The notes: generated by a model from the sequence alone, not told the origin. DNA of 64,000 bases from Bombyx mori (GCF_030269925.1 NC_085119.1:16651001-16715000), one strand, 5' to 3'; shown: positions 12,069 through 24,033, counted from the first letter of the stretch. Numbers and translations: made by a program.

Positions 12069-13888
12069 AACACAAATACGTGCTTATTTAATAGAGGTTT
12101 GAAGAATGCCCTTAGACTATCATTTGGAATGGCCAAGGACAATGGACATTAGGAATACCCAGGCATTCTTGATGTCTATGAGGGACAGAGATTACTTACC
12201 CCCAGGTAAGCCAGGTAAACAAAAAAAAGAAAACACGGTTGGGATTTGATCCCGGTCTATCGCAATGCGTCTTAAGTAGCGTCTAGATTCAATAGCTCTA
12301 GGAGAAAAAAAAAACAATTTAAAGGGATATTATATATTATACATATTTAAATATACATAATTTAACATGGTTTCAACGAACAACCAACTCTAAGATCTTA
12401 GCCAACTAAATTAGACATTCACATCCACTTGAAACAAACACGTTATTTTGGCTACGAAATTTTCTTCTCAACATTCACTAACTGTTAGTACTAACGAGTA
12501 CACGGAGCCATCTAATATTTGAAATTCCTTAGCTAAACTACCAACCTTAAATGATCCTTGGATGCTCCTATCGATGGACCCTTCACATCTGGAAGCTCTA
12601 GACAAAGGGAAGTGTGGGGGCTCATGTTTTCCTGGTCGCAGGATACAGGGAGTTCTAGTTACGAGCACGATAAACTTTGAGTCCGGAGAAGTAAGCGCTT
12701 AAATTGTCGGTTGTAGCTGCCGACCGTACATTCCTCTTACGGGCTGGCTCATGAGGCAGAAAAAAATAAGTGAAAGCGAATTAGATTTTTTTTTAAATAT
12801 AACCTTTAAAATAAACAGTAAAATCACAAATCGGAATGCGTGACCGATACCTTTAAATTAAATTTTCGATAAGGGTTTGATTGGCTTCAAGCTATATCAA
12901 TTCCCGATCAAACTTATTCATTGTTTTGGATTTGGTAGATCACGATTCGAAATTATTTCATTTCCTTAAAATAGATGCATCAATCCATTTCAATCAATCT
13001 TAAAGTTTACTAAAAGTAGCACCAGATTAGTTTCATAAGGTGAATCAGTTTTATGACAACAGTACTCACCCTGCAAACGTTCCAATAAAAACGGGGCGCT
13101 TTAATCAAGAAAATAAATGTTGCGATTAAATGAGTGATTAAGGTGCACTACACTCATCGTATATTAGAAGGCAAGTGGCGAGGCGTTACCCCCACGTTTG
13201 TGACCCGAGCCCCCGGATAGGGGAGGGACAAAATTAAACATTTCAGGGATCTAAAGGGTTACGTGCGCGACGATCTTAACGCTCGCACGTGGGTTATAAA
13301 GTTGATGGCTGGATGTGACATGATTATAATCGGAAGTCAAATTCTTTGTCAGTATTTTGTTATGCTGAAATGACCTGGTTTATAATCGATGTCCTATATA
13401 TAGCTGTTTCAAGGGTGAGATTGCTGTCTAAGCCAAGTTAACAATAGATTCCAGTAGCGTATTCAAATCAAGTTACTCGTGTTCTGCATATAAATGCCAT
13501 GTTTTTTTTTAAAGAATATTCTGAAATTAAATAACGGCTGTGAATTTTTTATTTATTTTGACTGAATTACTGAAGCTGATTCTTAATTTATGTCATTTCT
13601 AGTGAATCTATAGGTATCCAAAAATTAATGAGCACGCTATATTTGCATGTTAATTTCGCTAGCGAGATGTTATTAGAAATTCAGATTTCTACGTATGCGG
13701 GCTCTTACTTTTTACGATGCCCTTTTAATCGTCATAGTTGTGTTGTACAGGCTTTGTGAGGCATCACGATTAAATCTAATGTTCTATGGTGAACAGAAAT
13801 GTTTTGAAATTAAGGCGTTCGCTGTGGATCTTGTGTTATTAGATTGCTGGGGCTTACGTACATCGCAAAACATCATCATCTATCCATA
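12069..13888. other. No gene seen; one GC-rich island
   Basis: Mostly AT-rich. 13160-13310 is clearly richer in G and C ('gtggcgaggcgttacccc', 'cgagcccccggatagggg') and contains CACGTG and TATAAAG. I cannot assign it. The chance frames at 12468-12668 and 13695-13949 show no domain. Confidence 0.5.
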
Positions 13889-14275
13889 TCTAATATATAA
13901 AATTTTCGTGTCACAATGTTCGTTCCCATACTCCTCCGAAACCGCTTGACCGATTCTCATGAAATTTTTTATGCATATTCAGTAAGCCTGAGAATCGGCT
14001 ACTATCTATTTTTCATACCCCTAAGTGATTAGGGTTGTCCACCCCTAACATAATTTTTTTGATTTGGACTTTTTTTTGTTATAATTAGGTATTATGTGGT
14101 TGAATGAGGTTTTGTTATTTTTATTATATATTCCCTCAACGTTCACAGCGCTACATGCCTCTTTCACTCATTTACCACATCCTTACACACTTACAATAAG
14201 TTAGTTTTTTTTTCTACACTAGAAATTCCCTAGAAATCTTATATATGGCAAAACAATATTTGCCGGGTCAGCTAG
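13889..14275 (+). mobile_element. Non-autonomous Helitron
   Basis: Starts a|TCTAATATATAAAATTT and ends 'tgccgggtcagctag|t'. Internal text 'ccgaaaccgcttgaccgatt' is typical of lepidopteran Helitrons. It lies directly against the next Helitron in the same orientation. Confidence 0.85.
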
Positions 14276-14278
14276 TTA

Positions 14279-14559
14279 TTATATATAAAAATGAATTGCT
14301 GTTTGTTAGTCTCGCTAAAACTCGAGAAGGGCTGGACCGATTTGGCTAATTTTGGTCTTGAATTATTTGTGGAAGTCCAGAAAAGGTTTAAAAGCTAGAT
14401 AAATATGAAAATGCTCGGAATTAAATAAAAATAACAATTTTCTTTTTTCTTTGATGTGTCGGACGGATTCCTTTTGTTTGTTTTAAGTTTATTTTATACA
14501 AAAGTTTAGATTTTTTTATTTATCGATTGAGGCACTACGAAGTCTGCCGGGTCAGCTAG
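14279..14559 (+). mobile_element. Non-autonomous Helitron (ATGAATTGCTGTT family)
   Basis: From 'tatatataaaaatgaattgc' to 'tctgccgggtcagctag|t'. Relatives are at 48687-48929 (-) and 50912-51197 (+). The 5' TC is degraded here, where the upstream Helitron abuts. Confidence 0.85.
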
Positions 14560-14637
14560 TCATAAATAAAAAAAATGTAAGGTAGATAGTATTTTGGAAA
14601 CTGCAACGAATTGGAACTGTATTTAGTCGTAGTCTAG

Positions 14638-14905
14638 CACTTTTTGTCACATTGTAAGGAAGAATGGTAACAACCTAGATAGGTTCATCGTGACCGGTAA
14701 AGTGGATGAGAAAAGGGCCTCGGGGGCGCAACTCAATATGTTGATCTGGTTCGACCAGATTCGCATCGCTTTTCCACATTTCCACATTTCAAAACGCCCT
14801 CCACATCGCCAGAGATAATAATAGATTTAATTCGTGCGTGAGAAGGTAATACAGAAGGGTGGTCACGACCCTCAGAAGCGAGGAATACGACACAAGGAGA
14901 AGGAC
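14638..14905 (+). pseudogene. RTE-like LINE ORF C-terminus and 3' end
   Basis: Translating from 14640 gives an open stretch with RKNGNNLDRFIVTGKVDEKR and FDQIRIAF, then a stop. Downstream in another frame comes GGHDPQ and a purine-rich end (ggagaagg). This layout (FGH.ARR...L...I..GK..GKR...RW.DQI, then HDPQ) is that of the C-terminal tail of RTE-like endonuclease/reverse transcriptase proteins common in Lepidoptera. The enzyme domains are missing and the frame is broken. The clade name is by eye; sister fragments are at 17064, 18597, 20143, 44710, 45022 and 51541. Confidence 0.65.
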
Positions 14906-15980
14906 AGTACTGGTCGCTGTTCAGTACTACAGTTTCAGTCTTATTTCAATCGAGTCTACAAGACCATGTGCTTACAAGCTGCTACGTTGCAGATTCTTAT
15001 ACTAATTGGTATTACGATTTGTTACCAAAATAGTAACAGCAGTAAGTGGAAAACGTTTAGAACGCTAAAGTTATTTTTAATTTTAGCACAGAAAATATAT
15101 TTATTGATTAACAGAACTTTTATAGTAGATACGGAAATCTAGTACTTAAGCCTATTTAGGGTAAACGTATGAAGTAAATGACACGTGTAGGCTGTAATTT
15201 AATGCCTCAAGGAAAAATTCCTTTAACATAAATTCTCTCATTACACGAAGTAAATGAGATCGGGAGGTAACGCTTAGGATTTTGGTCGCTCGGCTGTACC
15301 AAAAGCCGTGTTTAGTCCAAATAAAACTACCGAATATAATACACGGTTATCCGCACAGGGGTTCACAGAAGCAAGAGCCATCCGAACTTGTCCGCATAAT
15401 CCTGGGTCTCAATACAATTTTCCGGGTGGTTGCATTTTGAATTTATAACAAGCAAATTGGCTGGACCAATTTGTACATAGAATATCTCGGAATTAATGGG
15501 TCGATGGCCGTAATAGGCTTAAGCCTCAAACTACGCAATAGTTTAAGGCTTTGTCCAACTTGTTTAATTGTGGAATAGTTTGATAAGTGACGTACCAGGG
15601 TTGTGGAGGATCTGATTCTTGATTTACATGAATAACCTCAAAATATTACACCAAATTTGTCCTCTGCCCAAAATTTTTGTCGAAGAACCAAATTATATTC
15701 TAGATTTCTATTGCATTTTTACACATTGAATCCGAGAATGTCTGGATTACAACCAAATCTTGCCTATCGCTGCAATATTCCATTGTAAATATAGCATAGA
15801 AATTCTTCGGAGCATCAGTAATTCGCTGCAAAATTGGCTGAATCAGGACACAAACATTCAAATGACGTTTTATCGCTTCCTTTGAATAACCATAACGATA
15901 CAACTATCTTTTAAAAAATATTGCACAAACTGAATTGAGGAAGGAATTATTCTAAGAGGAAGGATAGAAAAATAACAATG
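14906..15980. other. No gene seen
   Basis: AT-rich with chance frames only. No recognised repeat. Confidence 0.55.
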
Positions 15981-16905
15981 CAGTGGATTTTAATTAGGTA
16001 CTTATAATTATTATTATTTTACAAGACATTTTAAAATACCTACCCCGATTACGAGTTATAATGTCCTAAATGCCATATACCTTATTTAATTTTCCACTTA
16101 GAATTTTTTTGGAGGTATTGATTTTTTTCTTGAGTTTTATCATTTGATAACGTTTTTCTATTTAAATCTAATTGTAATCAAATTCAAATGTAAAATGCAA
16201 TCATATTCATTTAAATAGTAGTAATAAATCATGTTATTATCAAAAATCACTTGGTTTGAGAAACAATAACGAGCATATTGTGATTTACGTATGGTTTACG
16301 TGAGTGACTAATGTCGGAATATAAAAATGTGCCGAATTTTGTCCAAACTTCTGTACACGGACTAGATTATTCTAGGTTCTTTACTTCGAAAAGTAACAGA
16401 ACTTAAAAGCCCAAACTTCCCTCGCTGACCCCAAAAAAGTAGTAAGATAAAAGTCAAGGAATTACCGGGCCGACATCAAAGCTAGAAAGTTTCATACAAA
16501 CGAAATGACCGAGGCACTATCTATGCGAAAGGATTACGTTTACAAGGTTTCCCTTGAAAATACTATTCACAGCTAGAGCCGAAGCTAGTCTGACTGGAAA
16601 TGTATTAGAAATTTTGTTTTTGAATTTGAAATGTTTTTTTGGATATATTCATTCTCGTCTCGTCGTTAAATGAATATGATTACATTTTACATTTGAATTT
16701 GATTACATTTAAATAAAAATAAAAATTCATTATCAAATGATAAAACTCAAAAAAAAATCAATACTTCCAATAAAATTCTAAGTGGAAAATTAAATAAGGT
16801 TTTTTGCATTAAGACATTAGGACATTATAACTCGTAATCGGGGTAGGTATTTTAAAATGTCTTGTGTAATAATAATACATAATTATAAGAAATTAAAATC
16901 CACTG
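15981..16905. mobile_element. 925-bp fold-back element with ~230-bp inverted arms
   Basis: The left arm starts CAGTGGATTTTAATTAGG and the right arm ends with 'aattaaaatccactg'. The arms (about 15981-16215 and 16660-16905) match through 'acattttaaaatacctaccc', 'tcatttgataa' and 'gaatatgatt'. The middle (~440 bp) is unique and has no long frame. I cannot name the superfamily: no clear target duplication flanks it ('aacaatg' left, 'tctcgtt' right). Confidence 0.85.
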
Positions 16906-17063
16906 TCTCGTTTATTTAGTGGTTAGAGGTATTGCTATCATGGATACGATTACCGGTTGAAGCCAGTTCTTTTGTGAAAGATACCAAGTATACCAAAACC
17001 ACTGTATACTGCTAATATTCCTCTATTGAGCGGAGACATGGTGCATTAAATACCGCGTTGGCA

Positions 17064-17395
17064 AAAAGATGATGCTACGAATACCGTGAATAGCCAAGAG
17101 AACTAACGAGTCCATTCTAAAAGAGCTAAACATCCGAAAAAGGCTCGCAGCCATCTGCTGGGAACGCGTTATGAGCTTCTTTGGGACATCATACGGTCTC
17201 CCAGGCATGAATTAGAGAAGTCCATAAAAGGGTGCCGTGGGCAGAATACCAGTCAGATGGTCTAGTAAGGGAAGTACTTGGTAGTAGTCTGTACCATGTG
17301 CTCCATGCCACCCATGATCGAACACTGTGGAGCAACGTCACTTGTGGTCACGATCCTCAGCATTTAGGGAACGATATAGAAGAAGATATTGTTAA
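17064..17395 (+). pseudogene. RTE-like LINE ORF C-terminus and 3' end
   Basis: A decayed copy whose reading jumps between frames: MMLRIP, IAKRTNESILKELNIRKRLA, then CWERVMSFFG, and later GHDPQH, with a purine-rich end (gaagaagat). The order matches the RTE-like tail seen at 20143-20548. In-frame stops and shifts mean it is a dead fragment. Confidence 0.65.
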
Positions 17396-18596
17396 CTGCC
17401 GAATTAATAAGAAAATTTTACTCTGATTTTATCAAACCGAAAATTCTTCAAACTAAAGTTCTAAGCTAAAGGTTATCTACCAAATTTCTACGGAAAAAAA
17501 CAAGTTTTTTGTGTAATTGTCAGACAAGCTAATACAAATGTGTAGAGACATGTGTTTGGCAGACCACCCCTGCGCCTCCTCGACCCACAAAACTAACATT
17601 TTTTACACAAAGTTTCTTTTCAGTAATTTCTCCCTACGACATGTGTTTGCAGATAAGTTTTGAGACTTTAAGACTGTCCGATACGATTTTGCTCCAATAA
17701 TATTATTGTTGAAAATATTTTACTTGCACCCTTAAGAAATGAGGTATTAAAGTTGTCGTAGCGTAAAGGATATTTAATACACGGAGTTTTTCTTGTATCA
17801 AATCGATGGGATTATACTGGTGTCAAATAACGCAGGTAGTTATTATTTTTCTCATAACACCGGTGTATCATTGAGACATCCTTTATAGTCTATGCAATTA
17901 ATTTTTTATCCAATAAATATTCCATACAATACACATCACACATTCTTGATATTCATGATCTCGTCATGCCTGAAGAGGATAACTTCATTCACATTCATTT
18001 AAGGATACGTTAACCTCATAACACCAAATTGATCTGTACGTCATTATGAACGTAACGTGAAATATACAAATAAATATATTCTTGTAATCTGGTTCTAATC
18101 TAACGGCACTATTAAATGTGAGCATTTACGAGGGTTCTCATAATGACCTGTGTAGAATTTAGCACATTTTTTTTTGTATAAATATTATTGTTCAATGAAA
18201 CGCTTTTTATAACTAGATTTAATATTTTCATATTAACCGATTATAAAATCTTACCGACATTTTCAATTTATAAATCGTAACGAAAAATCGTAACGTCTAA
18301 AACTTCTCAACTATCAGACGTCACAGTTTTAAGTAGTCCTGATTTATGGCGTCGCTGCTATGGTGTCGTGCGGCAAGTGGCTCCAGCCTCGAGACAAGTA
18401 CGTGACGTCTGAATGTGGTCCTTGAACGATTTCCAGGATCTTAGGGCACTTAAATATCGTCTACTTTCAAAGTGACTTATTATACCAAAAAAAAAACATG
18501 TGAATTTGTTGAATGATATCATGGGATACATCTGAATATTATGTTTTCATTTATAAATCATTTGTAAGCTTACTTTCTTAAACGAATGGAAGGCTT
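17396..18596. other. No gene seen
   Basis: AT-rich, nothing recognised. Confidence 0.55.
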
Positions 18597-18732
18597 TAGA
18601 AGAAGACGAAAAGGTAGACCTAAGAAAAATGGATGGATTGCGTGAAAGACGATATGTGATAGAGGAGTATGGAACGAGAAAACGTTGCGCCAACCCCAGG
18701 TGACTGGGAGAAGGGCAGGAGAATGATGATTT
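18597..18732 (+). pseudogene. RTE-like LINE 3' tail fragment
   Basis: Reads GRPKK, then after one shift DRGVWNEKTLRQPQVTGRR, and ends in 'gaatgatgat'. This is the proline/arginine-rich tail that follows the reverse transcriptase in RTE-like lepidopteran elements. Only ~135 bp survives. Confidence 0.55.
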
Positions 18733-18790
18733 ATGTAACCTTACAGAATGTTTTAATTCACGGTCAATCATTGACGGCCATTTTATTCTA

Positions 18791-19229
18791 CTAGTGCTCC
18801 TCCGGTAGTCGAAATTCGACTGTAATTAATTGTAATTATAAGTTTTTACATTATTATGATTATATTATTGTCAAACACTATTATACTTCTATAATCACAG
18901 ACTTCGCCGAGACTACACTTTAGACAAATATTATTAAAAACAAACAATATTCAATCTATTCTCAATTTGACCACAGACTATAACCAATAAGAAAAGTTTG
19001 ACAATAAACAAATAGTATGTATGCGTATGCGTGTGTGTGTCAAATACATCGTAGTGTGTATTTTTTATTGATATAATGTATTTTTTTTTGCATTATTTAA
19101 AAAATATATTATCGTCTGCACTCCTTCTCTATATTGTCTAAAAGTATGGGAAATTTCATGCTACTCTGCCCGCGCAATTTTCGTAAAAAGGGGTACAAAG
19201 TTCACGTGCTTCACGTATTAATATATAGA
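18791..19229 (-). mobile_element. Non-autonomous Helitron (hairpin family), second copy
   Basis: Same ends as 6785-7199: minus strand A|TCTATATATTAATACG to the AGTCGAATTTCGACT hairpin and CTAG|T. It differs internally by indels and substitutions. It keeps the tail palindrome exactly. Confidence 0.88.
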
Positions 19230-19830
19230 TACGTCACATTACTTATTTCGCCACGTGTAGGTATATAAATAGATTCGAAATTTTCAACTTCTAACTACCA
19301 CGTAACACGGTACGATAATTTCTATTAAAAAAACTATTGTCTTGGCTGTGCCGAGAGCATTTCTGAATTTTTTCAACGGCATCTCACTATCGTGTAACCC
19401 ACGGAATATATATCTATTCCGTGGTATAACCTATACCCATGTTCCTCTTGGTAAGCAAAAATATTCTCATAAAATATCACTCACTCAGCCCAAACAAATT
19501 TATTCTCAAAGATAAACATTGAATGTAACAATTTAAAATTCAAATTTCAAGTTAAAAGTTTTATGCGAACTTTTGAAATGTCAAAATAAATAACAGTGTT
19601 CAAACAATTACAATATCGAGAAAAGCTGGCGAAGGTCGGTGAACTTTCTTCAATTCTTATACATTTAGGTATATCTTATTGATAATGAATTAATTTATGT
19701 TACAATACTATTCAAATCAATCTTTGATAGTATATTTGTATTTTTGTTCGCTAAATAACGCGAACATGACGAACGGATTGAGATGTAATTGTGATTCAAG
19801 ATAACTATACCACTCTGATTTTGACATTTT
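19230..19830. other. No gene seen; one perfect short hairpin
   Basis: AT-rich. At 19399-19424 CCACGGAATA and TATTCCGTGG form a perfect 10-bp stem with a 6-nt loop. No function can be assigned. Confidence 0.5.
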
Positions 19831-20693
19831 GAAGTCGTCGTGGCCTAAAGGATAAGACGTCCATTGCATTCGTATCTAGCGATGCAACAGTGTTCAAGCC
19901 CCGCAGGCGGGTACCAATTTTTCTAATGAAATACGTACTTGACTAATGTTCACTGATTGACTTCCACGGTGAAGGAATAACATCGTGTAATAAAAATCAA
20001 ACCCGCAAAATAATTTACGTAAACATAATTTGCGTAATTACCGGTGGTAGGACCTCTTGTGAGTCCGCACTCCGCACGGGTAGGTACCACCACCCCGCCT
20101 AATTCTGCCGTGAAGCAGTAATGCGTTTCGGTTTGAAGGGTGTTCTTCTTCTCAGTCGCATGCACTCTTGGCAGAGTGGTCGTGGTCATCACTTCAGGTG
20201 GTGGTGCGCTTCACCAGACGTCACCATTCCTCGCGTACCGCGGCCCTTCTTGTGCACTCGTTAACGGAACCGTTTAGAGCTGCCTTTATTTGGTCGGTCC
20301 ATCGTAACGGTGATCTGTGCGCGGTCTTGTACCCTCTATCATGCCCTGCACCACAAGGCGCTCAACTGAGTCGTCACCCCGCCGCGACACATGTCCGAAG
20401 AAAGTGAGAATGCGACCCTGAACGATGGAGGATAATCGCTGCTTGATGCCGAGCTCCTGTAGAATTGACTGATTCGTTCTGAACTCCGTCCACGATATTT
20501 GCAGCATTCTTCTCCAGCACCACATTTCGAGAGCATCTATCCTCTTTTAAAGGGCGTGCCGTTGTAATTATACTGAGACCTTAGAATTTATATCTCAAGG
20601 TCGGTGGCGCATTTACCTTGTAGATATCTATGGGTAACCACTTAACACCAGGTGGGCTGTGAGCTCGTCCACCCATCTAAGCTATAAAAAAAA
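19831..20693 (+). mobile_element. Bm1 SINE, full length, split by an RTE-like fragment
   Basis: The tRNA-like head 'gtcgtcgtggcctaaaggat' starts near 19834, with the B box region 'gtgttcaagccccgc'. The body runs to 'ggtttgaagggtg' at 20142 and resumes at 20549 with 'aaagggcgtgccgttgtaat', ending 'ccatctaagctataaaaaaa'. Its two halves together make a complete Bm1. Confidence 0.93.
20143..20548 (-). pseudogene. RTE-like LINE 3' fragment inserted in Bm1
   Basis: Minus-strand frame 20286-20525 reads WRRMLQISWTEFRTNQSIL, later GRILTFFGHVSRRGDD, then SVERLVVQGM: the C-terminal tail after the reverse transcriptase in RTE-like proteins. The element's 3' end is purine-rich (GAGAAGAAGAA), not a poly-A, which fits RTE-type ends. 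Flanking octamers 'gaagggtg' (20135-20142) and 'aaagggcg' (20549-20556) match at 6 of 8, consistent with a short target duplication. The upstream enzyme domains are missing. Confidence 0.75.
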
Positions 20694-20785
20694 TCATTCT
20701 GGATTCCTTTTATATTTCTATTCATGAATCTGATTCTATAGAGATGAAGCTGTTTAGAAACATCATTAATCTTCGTCTACAGCAT

Positions 20786-21077
20786 GAAGTCGTCCTGAAC
20801 TAAGAGATAAGATGTCCAATGCATTCGAATCGAGAGGTGCGACTGTATCAATTTTTATAATAAAATAGTATACGTTCTTGACATGAGTTCACGAAACAAG
20901 ATAAAATAATAACATCGTGTAATAAAAATTAACCCGCAAAAACAAATGCTTCATTGCTGGTGCCAGGACGTCTTGTGAGCCCGCTCGGGTAGGTACCACT
21001 GCTCTCTTGAAATTGTGATGCGTTTCGGATTTTCGGTGGAGTGGCTGTTGTAATATAAAAATTAGGACTTAGAGCTT
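20786..21077 (+). mobile_element. Bm1 SINE, old, tail lost
   Basis: A degraded head ('gaagtcgtcctgaactaaga') and body run through 'gtgatgcgtttcgg' to 'ggacttagagctta', where the next Bm1 begins at an internal position. Confidence 0.8.
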
Positions 21078-21337
21078 ACCCGCAAAATTATAATTTGCCT
21101 AATTAATGGTGGTAGGACCTCTTGTGAGTACGCACGGGTAGGTACCACCACCCAACCTATATCTGCCGCGAAGCAGTAAAGCGTTTCGGTTTGAAGGGGG
21201 GGCAGCCTTTTTAACTATACTGAGACCTTAATATCTCAAGGGGGGTGGCGTATTTGCGTTGTAGATGTGTATGGGCTCCAGAAACCACTTAAAGCAGGTG
21301 GTATGTGAGCCCATCCAGCTAAGCAACAAAAAAAAAC
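21078..21337 (+). mobile_element. Bm1 SINE, 5'-truncated
   Basis: Starts 'cccgcaaaattataatttgc' and ends 'ccagctaagcaacaaaaaaa'. It directly joins the preceding Bm1 in the same direction, making a three-copy run from 19831. Confidence 0.9.
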
Positions 21338-22059
21338 ATGTCGCAAACACAGCGATGGCATTTACAATAAACAAAACATTACAACAAAAAAATAGCGAAC
21401 CAACTTAACATAAAATCTGCGTTTTTAGTAATATATAAATACTTCTAGGACTTCACGAACCATTGAATTTTAAAAATCAAAATATTCACGTAACAGTAAT
21501 CGCAGACTATAAAGCTGTTGTCAAAATTTATTACACACACTTGTTACTTGATTTTAAAAGTACTCGTAACATCGAAAATGACAAAGTAGAAATCGACAAA
21601 CGCAATATTGTTACAGCCTAAAAAAAAACTTCCGAAAAAGACACCGTTAATTCCCGCTGTAATTCTCTCCAGTACAATAACATTCACATCTCAATAGCGG
21701 ATCTATTGTGACGTCATTCATGGTACGTCCCACACACGTTCTAGGTGTACGATAAATCTTCGGGCGCGTTCCAATTGTTCAACTGGGTCATCTGATTGTC
21801 CGCGCCTATTTTGTGCCTTGTCTCCCGTTTGAGTTTTTCCCGTTTCAATTTTCTTTTGAGCCTTTCCCTCCCGGTTATTAAGTTGTATTGTATTATTTTC
21901 TGCGTTCATATTGTTGTTTATTACATGCTTCAACGGAAACGCTTCCTGTTACGTTTCCATCTTGGTTTTTTGGCTGCGGAATAAATATGTCTATAAGAAT
22001 CTTTTCGTAGGTTTTTGTCGTTCATATCAGCAAATGACCTACATTACTCTTAATTGTAT
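21338..22059. other. No assignable gene; hydrophilic 71-codon frame and a TGACGTCA site
   Basis: A minus-strand frame at 21718-21933 encodes a very polar 71-residue peptide rich in N, K, Q, E and R. I do not recognise it. TGACGTCA, the palindromic CRE/ATF core, lies at 21709-21716. There is no other support for a gene here. Confidence 0.4.
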
Positions 22060-22250
22060 TGTAAGTTAGCACGGGTGGGTAGCATAATCCTACCTATTTA
22101 TGCCCCAAAGCGTAGATTGTGCTCTGAAGTAGGATAGCCGTTTTAAAATACGCCTTACGGATTTTCATGTCTCGAAGACTTTAAGGATATAAAGTTTTGT
22201 GACGTCTATTGTTTTCCGTAGTCACTCAACGCCAGGTAAGATAATCCTAT
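22060..22250 (+). mobile_element. Very old Bm1 SINE fragment
   Basis: 'gcacgggtgggtagcataat', 'cctacctatttatgcc' and 'gtctattgttttccgtagtc' follow the Bm1 order at low identity, ending 'aacgccaggtaagat'. Confidence 0.5.
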
Positions 22251-23827
22251 CAAATTTAAGGTTAGCTGGAGATTAGTGGCTTGAGATCGAAGTCTCAATC
22301 ACACAAAGCAATACCCTTTTATTCCTCGAACCGAAGCTTCGAAGTAGAAAAATATTTAATTTGGTAAAAAATCTTAATTACGTAAGCTTATGCCACATGA
22401 GGACTAATAACATAAAACTTAACGTACTTTAGCAGTCTGTACCGATTTCTAGATTTTTTGGTTTTTGAACGAAATATCATAAAACATATTTTCGATTAGT
22501 TGTAATCAATTAAATTATAACTTTAAAACATCAAAGAGAATGTGAGTTCATGACGTCTGATGAGTAAGTGGTTTTGAATATATTGTGGCCTAAAGGCAAA
22601 AATTATAATTTACAAAATTACTGACCTGCCCTAATCTTGGTGATCTGTCTAGGAAACAAATAAACTCTATAGACGTACCGAGGAGTACGTAACAAACAAC
22701 CTGGAGTGGTTCTTAGAACTTCCATATTGCAAAGCTAAATCCAATCAGGCTATTTCGTGACATCGGTCAAGGTTCGCCCCAACTATAATCCGTGCACTAG
22801 TAAGGCGACGGCGTAGAGGTATTTGCCGTGCAAATATAACGACACGCTCAATCTGGGACAGGTCAGAGTTATGACGACATGATCCAAGTGGAAATGTTGA
22901 TTATGTGGTACAAGTTCTAAGATATAGCGATATTAAGTACGCACGATGATAATAATATAACCCCCAATTTTAACATTCTCTCTTTTCTAAATTTTTTTTA
23001 TCTTGTTCAATTTTATTTTAAGTTATTTCAGATATTTTTAAGACGCTCTTATTTTCATTTAATCTTTGACTTCAAGACGTTAAGATTAACTTGAAAATTT
23101 GCAAAGGCATCCTAGGAACGAGGATAACACAAAAAGTTCATAGCTGTGCTCTTATATCGATGGGTAATAATCGCTATAAACAGGATAAAAGAAAGATGAA
23201 TGTGATGGATCAATTTGCTATTTTTAAACGCATCTTTTTTATATTCGAACTACGTATAATTTTTATTTTATTTATTTATTTATGTACATACAAAAAAGAA
23301 GAGATAATACAGAGTAATAGGAAAATTATGTACAAAGGCACTGCTTAGCTGCGAGCGGATTATGAGAATAATAATTAATATATAGAACAGCTAAAATAAC
23401 AAATACAACATGAGAATTATAGTAATGCACATACACATAGCAAATATTTAGTTATTTTAGGTTTAATACGAGAATATTATTATGACTTTAGTCACTTTTC
23501 AATCAAAAGTCCATAATTGTATCTACATAGATATATATAGATCTTGATCAAATCCTGTATCCTAATCCTAATTTTAGCCAACCATTCTCAAGGACAATCG
23601 AAGAGTTGAGTGAGGGTAGTTGAGTAAAACAAGCAAAAAAAAGAAAGTAGTAATCAAAGTACATATGTACAATATAACTAGAATCAAGCTCTCACAGTAA
23701 TATCATTGAATTGCATTGTACATATTTACCATAGCGAGTGCTTTGTCATAACAAATTCATCTAAGTACATAATTTATAAAACAATTTCTATCAGTTCTGA
23801 ATATCCAAACGCTTTTTCAAGTGAAAG
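22251..23827. other. No gene seen
   Basis: AT-rich. The 85-codon frame at 23091-23348 is lysine- and isoleucine-rich with no domain and looks like chance. A short (TTTA)n run is at about 23260-23282. Confidence 0.55.
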
Positions 23828-24033
23828 TCTTTTGAGTCCACGCGGACCCTGTCTATTTTTATGAAGCAGTAATGCGTTCCTGTTTGAAGGATGGGGTATA
23901 TATACCTGACCCAATTTTGTAAGTTTGGTGGTGGAATATAAATAGGATTATATAATATATGTAATATGTATAGACTCTCGCAACCACTTAAGCTGAGCCG
24001 TGAGCTTCTTCATCAGTATATGCAATAAAATAA
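23828..24033 (+). mobile_element. Old Bm1 SINE, 5'-truncated
   Basis: 'gaagcagtaatgcgttcctg', 'tttgaaggatggggta' and 'gcaaccacttaagctgagcc' then 'atgcaataaaataat' follow the Bm1 order, with expansion in the middle. Confidence 0.75.

Noticed and set aside
19831..19910. tRNA-like sequences in the heads of full-length Bm1 copies
   Set aside because: A and B boxes belong to the SINE promoter; no acceptor stem or intact cloverleaf is present.
23091..23348. 85-codon frame with a hydrophobic segment
   Set aside because: AT-driven composition (I, F, K) in a low-complexity stretch; no family resemblance.
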